A stretch of DNA of 23,174 bases. Source: a virus. The stretch is from positions 1 to 23,174 of the IMG/VR virus record IMGVR_UViG_3300036651_002016. One strand, given 5' to 3'. The position numbers and the translations under genes were made by a program. The notes below the pieces were generated by a model. It had not been told where the DNA came from. It ran no database searches and saw nothing but the letters and a program-made list of their open reading frames with translations. Shown here piece by piece: positions 13,817 through 21,219 of this stretch (the stretch's first letter is position 1; the number at the start of each line of letters is the position of its first letter).

Positions 13817-14578
13817 CTACAAGCCTTGGGCCGCGAGCCAGCGCGAGATCATCCCGACCGATCCGTCAGCGTCCACCAGATGCGACAGGAAGCCGTCTCC
13901 GTGGTTACCGGTGTTGGTGTAGACGGCACTCGCCTGCAGACCAGAGGCAAGGGTCGCGACAGTCGACGGGAGGACCACGGTGTCGTCGGTGGCATAGCCG
14001 ACCCAGGACGGAATCGCGGTCAAGAGAGGTGCGATGTCCACGGGGTTGTGCGTCGCCCCGTAGGTAGCCTCGGACCAGCCACCTGAGTAGGCGGCGTTCA
14101 GCAGTGCGGCGAAGCCGCCACGGTTGTTCGTGACGACATCGGTGATGTCCGAACCCGGCTGGAGCAGCACCATCGCGGCGACATTGTTCGGGTAGACGCG
14201 GGTGTAGTTCGTGGCGATCATGCCGCCCTCAGACCAGCCGAGAAGGATCACCTTGCCGGACTTCGCGCCCTTGGACTGCAGATAGACGCGGGCCTCCTCG
14301 ACGCGCGCCGTGCCGGTGTCGTTGCCGCATGGATCACCAGACAGGTCGGCGGTAAGCACAGGCCAGCCGCACTCGGCCAACCACGCCTGGATCTTCGGGT
14401 AGACGTTGCTGATCGTCGGGTTGGGGAACGCAGCAGTCGCCCGGGCGGTAGCCGAGTGGCACGCGATGATGCCGATCTTCGTCCCGTCCGCCTTGAAGTT
14501 ATGGTGGGTACGCAGCACCTGCGCCTCGGTCGGCGCAGCGGTGGAGTAGCCCGTGCCGTAGGTCGTATGCGTTGTCAC
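13817..14578 (-). CDS. Alpha/beta hydrolase (serine esterase/lipase type)
   Basis: A 253-residue alpha/beta-hydrolase fold enzyme. The nucleophile elbow is GWSEGG with Ser116; the likely acid is Asp198 or Asp199 in YATDDTVV; the likely catalytic His is 226 (GNHGDGF) or 233 (LSHLV). Residues 35-41 (IGIIACH) and the VYPNNVAAMVLLQPGSD stretch fit the central sheet and the strand after the nucleophile helix. No signal peptide or membrane segment is seen. The GTG start forms a GTGA overlap with the preceding fibre-like gene, so the two are coupled. I infer a virion-bound enzyme acting on the host surface (ester bonds in polysaccharide or cell-wall lipid) or a late lysis enzyme of the LysB kind. 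The motif is GWSEGG, not GYSQG, so a true LysB is not shown. Confidence 0.8.
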   Translation of the reverse strand: MTTHTTYGTGYSTAAPTEAQVLRTHHNFKADGTKIGIIACHSATARATAAFPNPTISNVYPKIQAWLAECGWPVLTADLSGDPCGNDTGTARVEEARVYLQSKGAKSGKVILLGWSEGGMIATNYTRVYPNNVAAMVLLQPGSDITDVVTNNRGGFAALLNAAYSGGWSEATYGATHNPVDIAPLLTAIPSWVGYATDDTVVLPSTVATLASGLQASAVYTNTGNHGDGFLSHLVDADGSVGMISRWLAAQGL

Positions 14579-15249
14579 GCGACACGCAGCGCAGTCAGCC
14601 GCGACGGGAACGTCGCGCCACCGACCACAACGACCGACCCCGCCGCCGACAGGGCGCTGAACGCGATGCGCGCCTTGTATGTCACCGACCCGGCGCTGGG
14701 CGTCACGAGCGCCTCGAGCGCGATGCGAATGCCAGCACTGTTGGTCTGGGTCACTCCCTGCACGTCGAGGATGTTGTTCGATCCGTCAGTGATCTCGCCG
14801 TACCCGGTGTTCGCTCCGGCTGCGACGGTCAGGCAGTAGAGACCCCGGATGGAGTAGGTCGCCCCGGCCATTGCCGTGAACGTCACCGACAGGCCCGCGA
14901 CGTCGACACCAGTGTTGGCTGCCACTCCCGAGGCCATCGAGTAGTTGGCTGTGAGCGCCGCCGACGCGGCCAGTGCGGGGGTCGCGGCCTGCGAGGAGCC
15001 GGGTGCGAGTGGGGTCCACGTCGCCGCTGCCGTGTCCTTCTGCAGCGTCCCGCCATTGAGATCCGAGACGAAGATCACCAGACCGGAGCCGGTCGCCGCG
15101 GGGCGACTGGCGAGCGTGTACGCGGGTGTGCCAAAAGTCGCATTAAGTCCTAGTGGATCTTGGGCGACAGGGTAAATCGGCTCAGTACCAGCACGCTGCG
15201 TCGACCAGCCGTCAGAGAGGGGGTTGTTCGGGTCGTACGCAGTCGCCAT
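14575..15249 (-). CDS. Fibre- or adaptor-like virion protein coupled to the hydrolase gene
   Basis: A 224-residue protein with an N-terminal stretch that looks like a virion anchor (MATAYDPNNPLSDGWSTQ, then YPVAQDPLGLNATFGTPAYT) and a Thr/Ala/Gly-rich, beta-rich remainder (ATPALAASAALTANYSMASG; GVDVAGLSVTFTAMAGATYS; VTYKARIAFSALSAAG), the second half resembling jelly-roll receptor-binding domains. No good Shine-Dalgarno sequence is seen at the ATG 15249; the start is the first ATG after a 54-base gap and may be wrong by a few codons. It ends in a GTGA overlap with the hydrolase gene, so they are made together. I infer it holds the hydrolase to the virion or is itself a receptor-binding protein. 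No family name is certain. Confidence 0.7.
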   Translation of the reverse strand: MATAYDPNNPLSDGWSTQRAGTEPIYPVAQDPLGLNATFGTPAYTLASRPAATGSGLVIFVSDLNGGTLQKDTAAATWTPLAPGSSQAATPALAASAALTANYSMASGVAANTGVDVAGLSVTFTAMAGATYSIRGLYCLTVAAGANTGYGEITDGSNNILDVQGVTQTNSAGIRIALEALVTPSAGSVTYKARIAFSALSAAGSVVVVGGATFPSRLTALRVA

Positions 15250-15303
15250 GACGACCAGGGTGGCCTGTGGGGGCTACCTCTGTCTGCGTGAACAGGCGCG
15301 GAA

Positions 15304-15576
15304 CTAGACCTCGTCGCCGGTCAGGAAGTGGCTGCACAGCCACGCGAGGAGCGTCACGAGCACGATCCGCCGGATGCGGACGTCGCGCTCCGGCGGCCGG
15401 TGCTGCGGGATACCGAACCAGGCCCAGACGTGATCTGACAGGGTGTCCTGCGGTCGGCCGCGGAACAGCGGCGGGAGCTCGAGGGCGAAGAACGCCGCGA
15501 TCCAGGCGAGCCAGAGCTTCGTCCAGGTCTTCGACGCGTCCGGCGGCACGCTGGTCAGCGCGGTGGGCTCAGGCAT
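15304..15576 (-). CDS. Small two-helix membrane protein, possible holin
   Basis: A 90-residue protein from the ATG at 15576, which overlaps the upstream stop. Residues about 21-38 (LWLAWIAAFFALELPPLF) and 70-85 (RIVLVTLLAWLCSHFL) are two membrane segments; the short loop between carries DTLSDHVWAWFGI and a basic stretch ERDVRIRR before the second segment. Small two-helix proteins with a 'DTLS.HVW' loop are known to me from actinobacterial phages as unassigned membrane proteins and some are called holins. This is recognition of the kind, not proof. It sits in the cluster of small genes before a hydrolase gene, which would suit a lysis role, but no endolysin is seen in the window. Topology and pore formation are inference. 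Confidence 0.7.
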   Translation of the reverse strand: MPEPTALTSVPPDASKTWTKLWLAWIAAFFALELPPLFRGRPQDTLSDHVWAWFGIPQHRPPERDVRIRRIVLVTLLAWLCSHFLTGDEV

Positions 15577-15757
15577 TGTTCCTCCGTGCCCGGAACTGGT
15601 CGAGGCTGATGACCTCGCCGCCCTGGTGCACCTCGTGGTTCGGGCCGTGCACGCAGATGACGCAAGCGTTCGGCTGGTCCGACCCGCGGCCGGTGAACGG
15701 GTGCCGACCGGTCGCGCGACCCAGCCTGGCAGCGTTCCAGTCATCGACCTTGCTCAC
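15569..15757 (-). CDS. Small protein with a single CxxC pair
   Basis: A 62-residue protein with GTG start overlapping the upstream stop (GTGA). It begins MSKVDDWNAARLGRATGRHP and contains ACVICVHGPNHEVHQGGEV; Cys32/Cys35 and the nearby His residues could bind one metal ion. It ends in a basic segment (DQFRARRNNA). I do not recognise it. Tight coupling to the neighbours suggests these small proteins are made together in the late phase. Confidence 0.6.
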   Translation of the reverse strand: MSKVDDWNAARLGRATGRHPFTGRGSDQPNACVICVHGPNHEVHQGGEVISLDQFRARRNNA

Positions 15758-15939
15758 GGCTGCATCCTGTTCTTACACCCCTTGCAGGTGACGTCGTCCT
15801 TGTTGCTCGACCAGCGAGCCGCGTCCTGTGGGCGGTGCACGGCGGGGATGTACTTGCCGCACGCCGCGCGCTCACCCGAGCGGTGCCCCATGAAGTGAGT
15901 CTTCCCCTTCTGGAACTGGGGGCCGAGGGAGTCGTTCAC
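15754..15939 (-). CDS. Small Cys-rich protein, possible zinc finger
   Basis: A 61-residue protein with GTG start, overlapping the upstream stop (GTGA). It contains KTHFMGHRSGERAACGKYIP and, at the end, DDVTCKGCKNRMQP; His and Cys of the first part with the CxxC pair of the second part could form one zinc site of the His/Cys-X-Cys-CxxC kind. A role in DNA or protein binding is possible, but the sequence does not prove it. Similar small proteins are common in late regions of actinobacterial phages (general knowledge). Confidence 0.6.
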   Translation of the reverse strand: MNDSLGPQFQKGKTHFMGHRSGERAACGKYIPAVHRPQDAARWSSNKDDVTCKGCKNRMQP

Positions 15940-16142
15940 TTGAGGAAGGTCAGACGGTCGCGGTGCACCAGCCGACGGTTGTCCTTGCGGTCGAGCACCA
16001 TGAAGCGCCCGTTGCCGTGGTAGTCGAGCACCTGGACGTGGCCGATGCCGGGCAGGTGCGCCTTCTTGGGGAGACTCGCGCCGGCTGCGAAGTGGTCGTT
16101 GCGGTCGTCATTCGGCCAGAGGCCGAGCTGCTGGTCGCTCAC
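15936..16142 (-). CDS. Small SH3/KOW-like beta-barrel protein
   Basis: A 68-residue protein with GTG start, overlapping the stop of the preceding gene (GTGA). After a polar lead (MSDQQLGLWPNDDRNDHFAA) it has LPGIGHVQVLDYHGNGRFMV, then LDRKDNRRLVHRDRLTFLK: a pattern of short beta strands with a 'G.V.V.D..G.G.F.V.D..G' turn, as in SH3/KOW-type barrels. It could be a nucleic-acid- or protein-binding module. The function is unknown; it follows the neck genes without a gap. Confidence 0.6.
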   Translation of the reverse strand: MSDQQLGLWPNDDRNDHFAAGASLPKKAHLPGIGHVQVLDYHGNGRFMVLDRKDNRRLVHRDRLTFLK

Positions 16143-16876
16143 GACGGTCTCCCGTAGATGCTGTCGTACCTGGAGTTACGGATCACCGGCTCGACGTAGG
16201 TCGTCGTGGCCGTCGGCTCAGCCTCGAGCTCAGTCTCAACAAGTTGTGCCGCTCCCGGCGCGGGAGTCAGGGCGGTGTCCAGCTCGGGAGAGGGCTCCGG
16301 GGCCTCCAGACCGGCGTCGATGGCCTCGAGCATCTCCACCATGCTGGCGTTATCCCCCGGGCCGGCGAAGGCCAGGAAGTCGACGTCGTTGATGAGCTCC
16401 TCAGCGTTCACCTGCCAGCCGTCGATCCCGAGCACCTCGTACCGCGGCCCTACCGGGCCCCGAACCTGGATGCTGCGGACCTGGAAGACCGTGTTGTTCC
16501 AGATGAAGCGGTCGCCCATGAAGAGCCGCCAGTTGATCGCCATGTTGCGGAGCCCGGCCTTCTCGGCCTGGTCGTAGGACACGACGAGGTGACATACGTC
16601 GGTGGTGTACTCGCCCTGGCCGACGTTGACCTCTACGCCCTCTGCTAGTCCGGCTGAGATTACGGGCAGCAGGAAGGGCGGGAAGAACTTGCGGCCGCCG
16701 GTTCCGCTGGACGCCCCCACGTCGTAGATGGGGTCCACCGTGCTGCCGGCGCGGTCGAATCGGTACCACGGGACGTACTGCCCGATGTACTGCTGAAGGT
16801 CTTCCCGCATCGACTCGTAGACCGAGTCGAGTTCGTAGCGGGTGTCGAAGCGCCCCTTGTTGCCAAAGCGCGACAT
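16139..16876 (-). CDS. Probable neck / head-tail connector protein
   Basis: A 245-residue protein. It begins MSRFGNKGRFDTRYELDSVY with an N-terminal helix (ESMREDLQQYIGQYVPWYRF), then beta-rich parts (DPIYDVGASSGTGGRKF; PFLLPVISAGLAEGVEVNV; NMAINWRLFMGDRFIWNNTVFQVRS in parts), and an Ala/Glu/Pro/Thr-rich tail from about 180 that looks flexible. The plan resembles head-completion or neck proteins. The ATG at 16876 gives a TGATG overlap with the preceding gene, which is why the longer open frame to 16996 (Pro/His/Gly-rich, inside the preceding gene) is rejected. Its place after the 358-residue protein and before the tail genes supports a neck role; the precise family is not recognised. Confidence 0.65.
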   Translation of the reverse strand: MSRFGNKGRFDTRYELDSVYESMREDLQQYIGQYVPWYRFDRAGSTVDPIYDVGASSGTGGRKFFPPFLLPVISAGLAEGVEVNVGQGEYTTDVCHLVVSYDQAEKAGLRNMAINWRLFMGDRFIWNNTVFQVRSIQVRGPVGPRYEVLGIDGWQVNAEELINDVDFLAFAGPGDNASMVEMLEAIDAGLEAPEPSPELDTALTPAPGAAQLVETELEAEPTATTTYVEPVIRNSRYDSIYGRPS

Positions 16877-17952
16877 CAGTACGGCGCTACCGGGCCGACG
16901 GACTCGTCCACACCCACCTGCTGGATGACCGTGACAGCGCCCTTGCGGAGCAGGATGACCTCCCGGGTGATGCGGTTGGTCAGGCGCAGATCCCAAAAGA
17001 GCTTCTGCGGGAGCTGCCCCGTCTGGCTGGGGGTCAGGTCAAGCTCGATGGCACCGCTGAGGGCGTCATTGACCGTCACGGTGAACTCGCGCAGCGAACT
17101 CGAGTCCTTGTACCGGCGGATGCGCGCGTCGACCTTGTAGTTCGTGACGTCCCGACCGAGCACGAGGGGGTAGGTGAAGTACCCGTACTCGTAGATCGAG
17201 ATGTCGTCGACGACCGCATTGGGGTCAACGATGGGAGCAACGCCGTGAGTGTCGATGGGAGTGAACACCCGCACCGGAGGCTGCCGGTCTTCCAGCTCCT
17301 GGGACAGGTAGACAGGTACCAGACGACCGGTCGAGCGACTCACACGACGAAGGTCTGTGACCTCGATGCGGTTCAGCCCCACGTTCAGCGCCGAGGCCAT
17401 CTCGGTGTACTGGGACTTGCGGATCTCCACCATCTCCTGAAGCTGGCGGAACCGCTGCGAGCGGGGGATGCCCACGCCCTCGGGCGTGGACACGTCGATG
17501 TCGAAGGCGGCATCGTTCATCAAGGCGTAGAGCGCCTCGACGGTGGCGAGCAATGCGACAAGGTAATCCTCGACGGGCGGCATCGTCGCCAGGGTCAGCC
17601 CACGGTTGTTCAGGTGCTGACCCACGGCTGTGCGGATGAACAGCAGCAGCTCATCGTCGGTGAAGTACTTCGATGCCGACCCTCGGACAGTGAGTGTGTC
17701 CCCCACGCCCAGCGGGGTCTGCAGGGTGATTACCCCCGCATCGACGTCGAGAGTAAAGCCGGTGGTCGCGGTCGGGACTGCTCCAGGCGTAGCCGCGGTC
17801 AGGAAGGCCAGCACCGTCGAGGCGCTGACAGGACTGCTCGGAAGCTCGTAGCGCCGGGTCACCCCGTCGCCTACGACAGTGGACTCAAACGGCGTCAGAG
17901 GGTCTGCCAGCTCAAGCCGCACTCGGGCGAGAACATCCGCCTCGGTCGTCAT
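16876..17952 (-). CDS. Probable head-tail adaptor protein with C-terminal baseplate/fibre-like beta domain
   Basis: A 358-residue protein. Residues about 1-100 have DVLARVRLELADPLTPFEST followed by a beta-rich part (GVTRRYELPSSPVSASTV; GVITLQTPLGVGDTLTVRGS). Residues about 105-200 are helical (FTDDELLLFIRTAVGQHLNN; VALLATVEALYALMNDAAFD; RQLQEMVEIRKSQYTEMASA), a plan like connector/adaptor bundles. The C-terminal 100 residues are beta-rich, with IRRYKDSSSLREFTVTVNDA and KLFWDLRLTNRITREVILLR, like the N-domain of BppU-type proteins. The start ATG is preceded by AGGGAGTACGC. Such a mixture of a helical adaptor and a beta end is known for neck proteins of actinobacterial myophages, but my assignment is inferential. 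Confidence 0.6.
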   Translation of the reverse strand: MTTEADVLARVRLELADPLTPFESTVVGDGVTRRYELPSSPVSASTVLAFLTAATPGAVPTATTGFTLDVDAGVITLQTPLGVGDTLTVRGSASKYFTDDELLLFIRTAVGQHLNNRGLTLATMPPVEDYLVALLATVEALYALMNDAAFDIDVSTPEGVGIPRSQRFRQLQEMVEIRKSQYTEMASALNVGLNRIEVTDLRRVSRSTGRLVPVYLSQELEDRQPPVRVFTPIDTHGVAPIVDPNAVVDDISIYEYGYFTYPLVLGRDVTNYKVDARIRRYKDSSSLREFTVTVNDALSGAIELDLTPSQTGQLPQKLFWDLRLTNRITREVILLRKGAVTVIQQVGVDESVGPVAPY

Positions 17953-17974
17953 GCGTACTCCCTCATTGCCCGGA

Positions 17975-19594
17975 TCACTGGGCCATCGTCCCAGTTACCG
18001 ACAACATTGCCCCCGTGAACGAGGACAGGATCCCCACCACGTCCACGAGTGCCCGGGGCGGCCCGAGCAAAGTGACGGGGTCGGCGTCTACCGCCACGGC
18101 CTGTGCTGAGAGGACTAGGTGCCCGGACGCTGCCACCGACGGGGCACCCGTACCTGCGCTCGCCACGAGCAGCAGGTAGGCCGAGAAAATCCCCGATGTG
18201 GCTACGAGACCTACGGCCTGCAGGGACACACCGGCCGAGAAGACGGTAGGGACATCCGGGGCCGCCCCAGCGGTGATCGTCACACTGCTGCCGGATGTCA
18301 CCACCGCCTGTATCGCCATGACGACCAAGAGTTGGATCGTGGCTGTCGCCGTGACCGCCGCGATGCCGACTCCGGTCGCTGCCGCAGTCAGGCCGATGGA
18401 GGCACCCCCCGAGGCGACCCCCCTCGGGGAGGCCGCGCTCCCGGTGAGCACCAGCGATGTCACCAGCGAAGGAGCAGTGCCCACATAGCCAGTGGCAGAT
18501 ATCAGCATCGAGGAGGCCGAGGGTATGGCCGGGACGGCGGTAGAGCCCACTGCGGATACCACCAGGGCCCCGCTGCCGACCACTGGCACCTGTCCAACGG
18601 CTGACACCGAGAGCAGCACCGCACCGACCGCGGTGATGGGCACCTGCATCACGGTCGTTGCGGTGATCTGCAGGACTCCAGTGGCGACTGACGGGGGGGC
18701 GGATGCCGTCGCCGTGGCGAGGACTGCGAGCTCTGCCAAAGTTGTCGACGACAACGACCCGGCTGCGCCTGTGCCCATCAGCAGCAGAATGGCCGTGCCC
18801 GTGGACGGGGCGGCCAGACCCGTATTTGCCGCCGACAGCAGCACGCCCGCGCCGTTGCTGATAACCGTGCCTTCGGAGGAGGCAGCGGCGGATACAAGCA
18901 GCGCGGCGCTTGAGCCGAATCCCGCACCTGGCCCCGCCGCCGCCACCAGGGACAGAGCCCCGGCGGTAGTCACTGGGGAGTTCGCCACTGCGGCAGTCGA
19001 TAGCACGAGACTGCCTGTGGCTGCCGTCCGTGCGTCAGCCTCCGCGACGCTCTCGACGAGCGACAGTGCAGCGGTGGAGCTGCCAACCCCTACCGCAGCA
19101 GCAGTCAGAGAGAGGGACAGCGCAGCACCTAGGAAGGCCGGAGTCGCGGCTGTAGCGGCTCCTGTCAGGGCCAACAGGGCCGGCGCGCTGGCCGGGGACA
19201 TGGCCGACATCGCGCCCGTCAGGGCCAGCGAGGCTGCTGCGGACAAGGAAGCTGTGGCTGCGGCCGCAGCGGTGAGTGCTACCGAACCAGTTCCTGCCGC
19301 GGTCGCCGTGGTGGTAGCAGATCCTGTCAGTGCAAGCGATGCTGACGAAGACAGGGGTGCTGCGGCGGTGGCCCCAGCAGTGAGAGACACGGATCCTGTG
19401 GTGGCCAGGCCGCCCTGCGCCGCAGCCGATGCGTTGAGGGAGAGGGACGCCGAGGCGGAAGCACCCGCCGGGGCGGCAGCACCCGCCGTGAGCAGTAGCG
19501 AGCCCGTCGCTGTCGCAGCAGTGCCGCTCCCGGTATCCGGGCCAGCCCACGGGTCAGACGCGGTCCAAGCGAGGCTGCCAGTCCATGTAGCCAT
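17975..19594 (-). CDS. Ala/Ser/Thr/Gly-rich repeat protein, about 18-residue units, probable fibre
   Basis: A 539-residue protein of very low complexity, with hardly any charged residues. From about residue 31 to 510 it is a tandem array of units of 17-21 residues, commonest 18, each with a core like GSLxLTAxA, for example ATGSVSLTAGATAAAPLSS, TGSVALTAAAAATASLS and AASLALTGAMSAMSPAS. The alternate hydrophobic/small pattern at each unit's start suggests one beta strand and a turn, as in beta-solenoid or trimeric fibre shafts. The N-terminus (MATWTGSLAWTASDPWAGPD) holds the only Trp residues and may be the attachment end; the last 29 residues (GPPRALVDVVGILSSFTGAM) are a different, more hydrophobic cap. 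ATG start with AAGGGG five bases upstream. No signal peptide. The role as a virion fibre or head-surface protein is inference. Confidence 0.8.
   Translation of the reverse strand: MATWTGSLAWTASDPWAGPDTGSGTAATATGSLLLTAGAAAPAGASASASLSLNASAAAQGGLATTGSVSLTAGATAAAPLSSSASLALTGSATTTATAAGTGSVALTAAAAATASLSAAASLALTGAMSAMSPASAPALLALTGAATAATPAFLGAALSLSLTAAAVGVGSSTAALSLVESVAEADARTAATGSLVLSTAAVANSPVTTAGALSLVAAAGPGAGFGSSAALLVSAAASSEGTVISNGAGVLLSAANTGLAAPSTGTAILLLMGTGAAGSLSSTTLAELAVLATATASAPPSVATGVLQITATTVMQVPITAVGAVLLSVSAVGQVPVVGSGALVVSAVGSTAVPAIPSASSMLISATGYVGTAPSLVTSLVLTGSAASPRGVASGGASIGLTAAATGVGIAAVTATATIQLLVVMAIQAVVTSGSSVTITAGAAPDVPTVFSAGVSLQAVGLVATSGIFSAYLLLVASAGTGAPSVAASGHLVLSAQAVAVDADPVTLLGPPRALVDVVGILSSFTGAMLSVTGTMAQ
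18065..19504 (-). repeat. Tandem protein-level repeat array, about 26 units of roughly 54 bases
   Basis: Codons of this part encode the repeated pattern GSLxLTAxA every 17-21 residues. The DNA copies have drifted, so the repeat is seen best in the protein; no two neighbouring units are identical. Confidence 0.75.
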
Positions 19595-19626
19595 GTCGGC
19601 CCCTTATGAAAGGCGCGCGGGCGTAC

Positions 19627-20679
19627 TCACCACGTCAGGTTGTTGAAGAAGGCAACCACCTCGGTGGAGGGGACGTTGCTGATCGCACCACTGTGCCCGC
19701 CAGTGACGGCGGGAGAGCGCGCGGTGATGTTGGCATTGCCAGTGCGAGCGATGAAGCCGTGGGTCGCGTCGTTGTTCATGGCCGGCGGGACCGTGGTGTC
19801 GTCCGTGGCCTGCACGATCTTGATGGGGAAGGTGAACCCGTTCCCGACCGAGAAGGCCGAGGCGTTCTGCCAGGGGCTATACCCCGGAGATTGCGTACCG
19901 TAGACACCCGTGACCGTTTGCCCCGACGTGATGACGATGGGGGTAACCCCGGTCGCGACGCACCCGTATAGATGCGTGTCGTCCTTGCTCGTATAGGTGA
20001 AGGTCGCAGAGTTCACTGTTGCCTGCGGCAATGCTGAACCACCGAGAGTGGTGGCATCCGAAAACGGCTTGCCGTTCGCGATCACCATCGTGATCCCTGC
20101 GCCACCAGCAGCGTTGATAGTGCCAGTCGTGGAGTGCGTCGTCGACGGCGCGTAGTCCCCATTTACCTCTGACGCGTAGGCACCAGCGGTAATACCGCCA
20201 GCAGAATAGGTCGGAGAGTACCCCGCGTTCTGCCAAAACTGAAGGTCCGTGGCCGGATTCCATGCCCAGAGGCCGGCGACCTTGGCCGGGTTACGTAGCG
20301 CCCAGTTGAGGGCCGTCAGACCGCCCATAGACCACGCCTGGATGCCGATCTTGGCGGTCGGCATCTTGAAGGTGTTGACGAGGTAGCTGTACGCGTCATC
20401 CAGCGCGCGCATGGCGTTCGGAGCGCCCCAGGCATTGATGGCAGAGTGGTCAACCCCGAGCACGACGAAGCCGTTGCCGTCTACCAGCGTCGGGGTGTGG
20501 ACTCCCGGCATTGCGGCCGAGGCTGGGGCGTACTGGTAGGAGTATCCCCCGTGACCGTGGCAGCACAGGATGACGTGCCGAGTCCCCACTCCCGAGCCGT
20601 ACGAACTCGGGTAAGCCAAGTAGGACGTATCTGAACCGTAGTTGGACGAGTACAACCCTGCCCGCATCCGGCCGATCAT
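19627..20679 (-). CDS. Alpha/beta hydrolase with inserted middle domain, probable virion esterase/depolymerase
   Basis: A 350-residue alpha/beta-hydrolase. An HGHGG oxyanion-type motif is at 41-45, the nucleophile elbow is AWSMGG with Ser117, the likely acid is Asp293 or Asp294 in QATDDTTVPP, and the likely His is 329 in TGGHSG. Between about 140 and 285 there is an inserted part rich in Thr/Ser/Gly/Tyr (NPATDLQFWQNAGYSPTYSA; TFTYTSKDDTHLYGCVA), bigger than a usual lid and possibly carbohydrate-binding. The ATG forms an ATGA overlap with the upstream adaptor-like gene. The acid motif ATDDT is shared with the 13817-14578 enzyme, so the two may be distant relatives. I infer an enzyme acting on surface glycans or lipids; the substrate is unknown. 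Esterase of the PHB-depolymerase kind is another possibility. Confidence 0.8.
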   Translation of the reverse strand: MIGRMRAGLYSSNYGSDTSYLAYPSSYGSGVGTRHVILCCHGHGGYSYQYAPASAAMPGVHTPTLVDGNGFVVLGVDHSAINAWGAPNAMRALDDAYSYLVNTFKMPTAKIGIQAWSMGGLTALNWALRNPAKVAGLWAWNPATDLQFWQNAGYSPTYSAGGITAGAYASEVNGDYAPSTTHSTTGTINAAGGAGITMVIANGKPFSDATTLGGSALPQATVNSATFTYTSKDDTHLYGCVATGVTPIVITSGQTVTGVYGTQSPGYSPWQNASAFSVGNGFTFPIKIVQATDDTTVPPAMNNDATHGFIARTGNANITARSPAVTGGHSGAISNVPSTEVVAFFNNLTW

Positions 20680-21185
20680 CGACGCACCGCTCTCATCTCG
20701 ACGCCTCCGGTGAGAGGACTTACAACGTAGGTGGCGTAGGTGAACGTGCCGGTCAGGGAGGCAGCGGTGAGTTGCAGCTTCACGACGGTGTCCGCTGTGA
20801 GTGGATCATTGCTCTGGGAGAAGTTCATTTCGCCGTACCAAGCCTGATTAGCGAGGCCATTGTTGACGATCTGGAAGATCCCGAACCCGTACAGGGCCGA
20901 CGAAGTAGCAGCATCCACCACGCGGGCCTGGACGTAGCAGTTGGTGCCGTTGGCTGGCATGGATGTCGCCGAGTTGTTCATCACCACCGGGACGAAGACT
21001 TCGGTGCGCCAAGCCGCACTGGCAGGCACCAGCATGGTCATGGCCGGCACGTCGTACCAAGTGCCAGTAGTCGGGATCGTGTATGCCTGATTGTTGACGG
21101 CCACCGCCAACTCGGGGGTAGCGCCTTGCAGGGCCGTGACAGCGTCCGTCACATCCTGGTGGATTGCCGGAGGCCAGGCGCTCAT
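20676..21185 (-). CDS. Unknown virion-like protein coupled to the hydrolase gene
   Basis: A 169-residue protein with a helical start (MSAWPPAIHQDVTDAVTALQ) and a beta-rich remainder (TIPTTGTWYDVPAMTMLVPA; WRTEVFVPVVMNNSATSMPA; GTFTYATYVVSPLTGGVEMR), the plan of a jelly-roll type fibre or decoration protein. The ATG is preceded by GAGGAGGG. The stop overlaps the hydrolase start as ATGA, so both are made together. By this pairing I infer that it fixes the hydrolase on the virion or serves as its trimer base. The family is not recognised. It has the same position relative to its hydrolase as the 14575-15249 protein has to the other enzyme. Confidence 0.65.
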   Translation of the reverse strand: MSAWPPAIHQDVTDAVTALQGATPELAVAVNNQAYTIPTTGTWYDVPAMTMLVPASAAWRTEVFVPVVMNNSATSMPANGTNCYVQARVVDAATSSALYGFGIFQIVNNGLANQAWYGEMNFSQSNDPLTADTVVKLQLTAASLTGTFTYATYVVSPLTGGVEMRAVRR

Positions 21186-21219
21186 GCCTAGCCCTCCTCA
21201 GAGACTCGTAGCACCCTCG

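Noticed and set aside
13817-14578. Naming the hydrolase LysB (mycolylarabinogalactan esterase)
   Set aside because: The nucleophile motif is GWSEGG and no lysis gene neighbours such as an endolysin are seen, so only the fold-level call is supported.
17975-19594. CRISPR-like or DNA-level tandem repeats in the repeat gene
   Set aside because: The repeats are only at protein level, with variable spacing and no identical DNA units or spacers.
18492-19646. Plus-strand open frame of 384 codons opposite the repeat protein
   Set aside because: Its Ala/Val/Asp/Pro repeats mirror the minus-strand repeats; the minus frame has the good binding site and operon fit.
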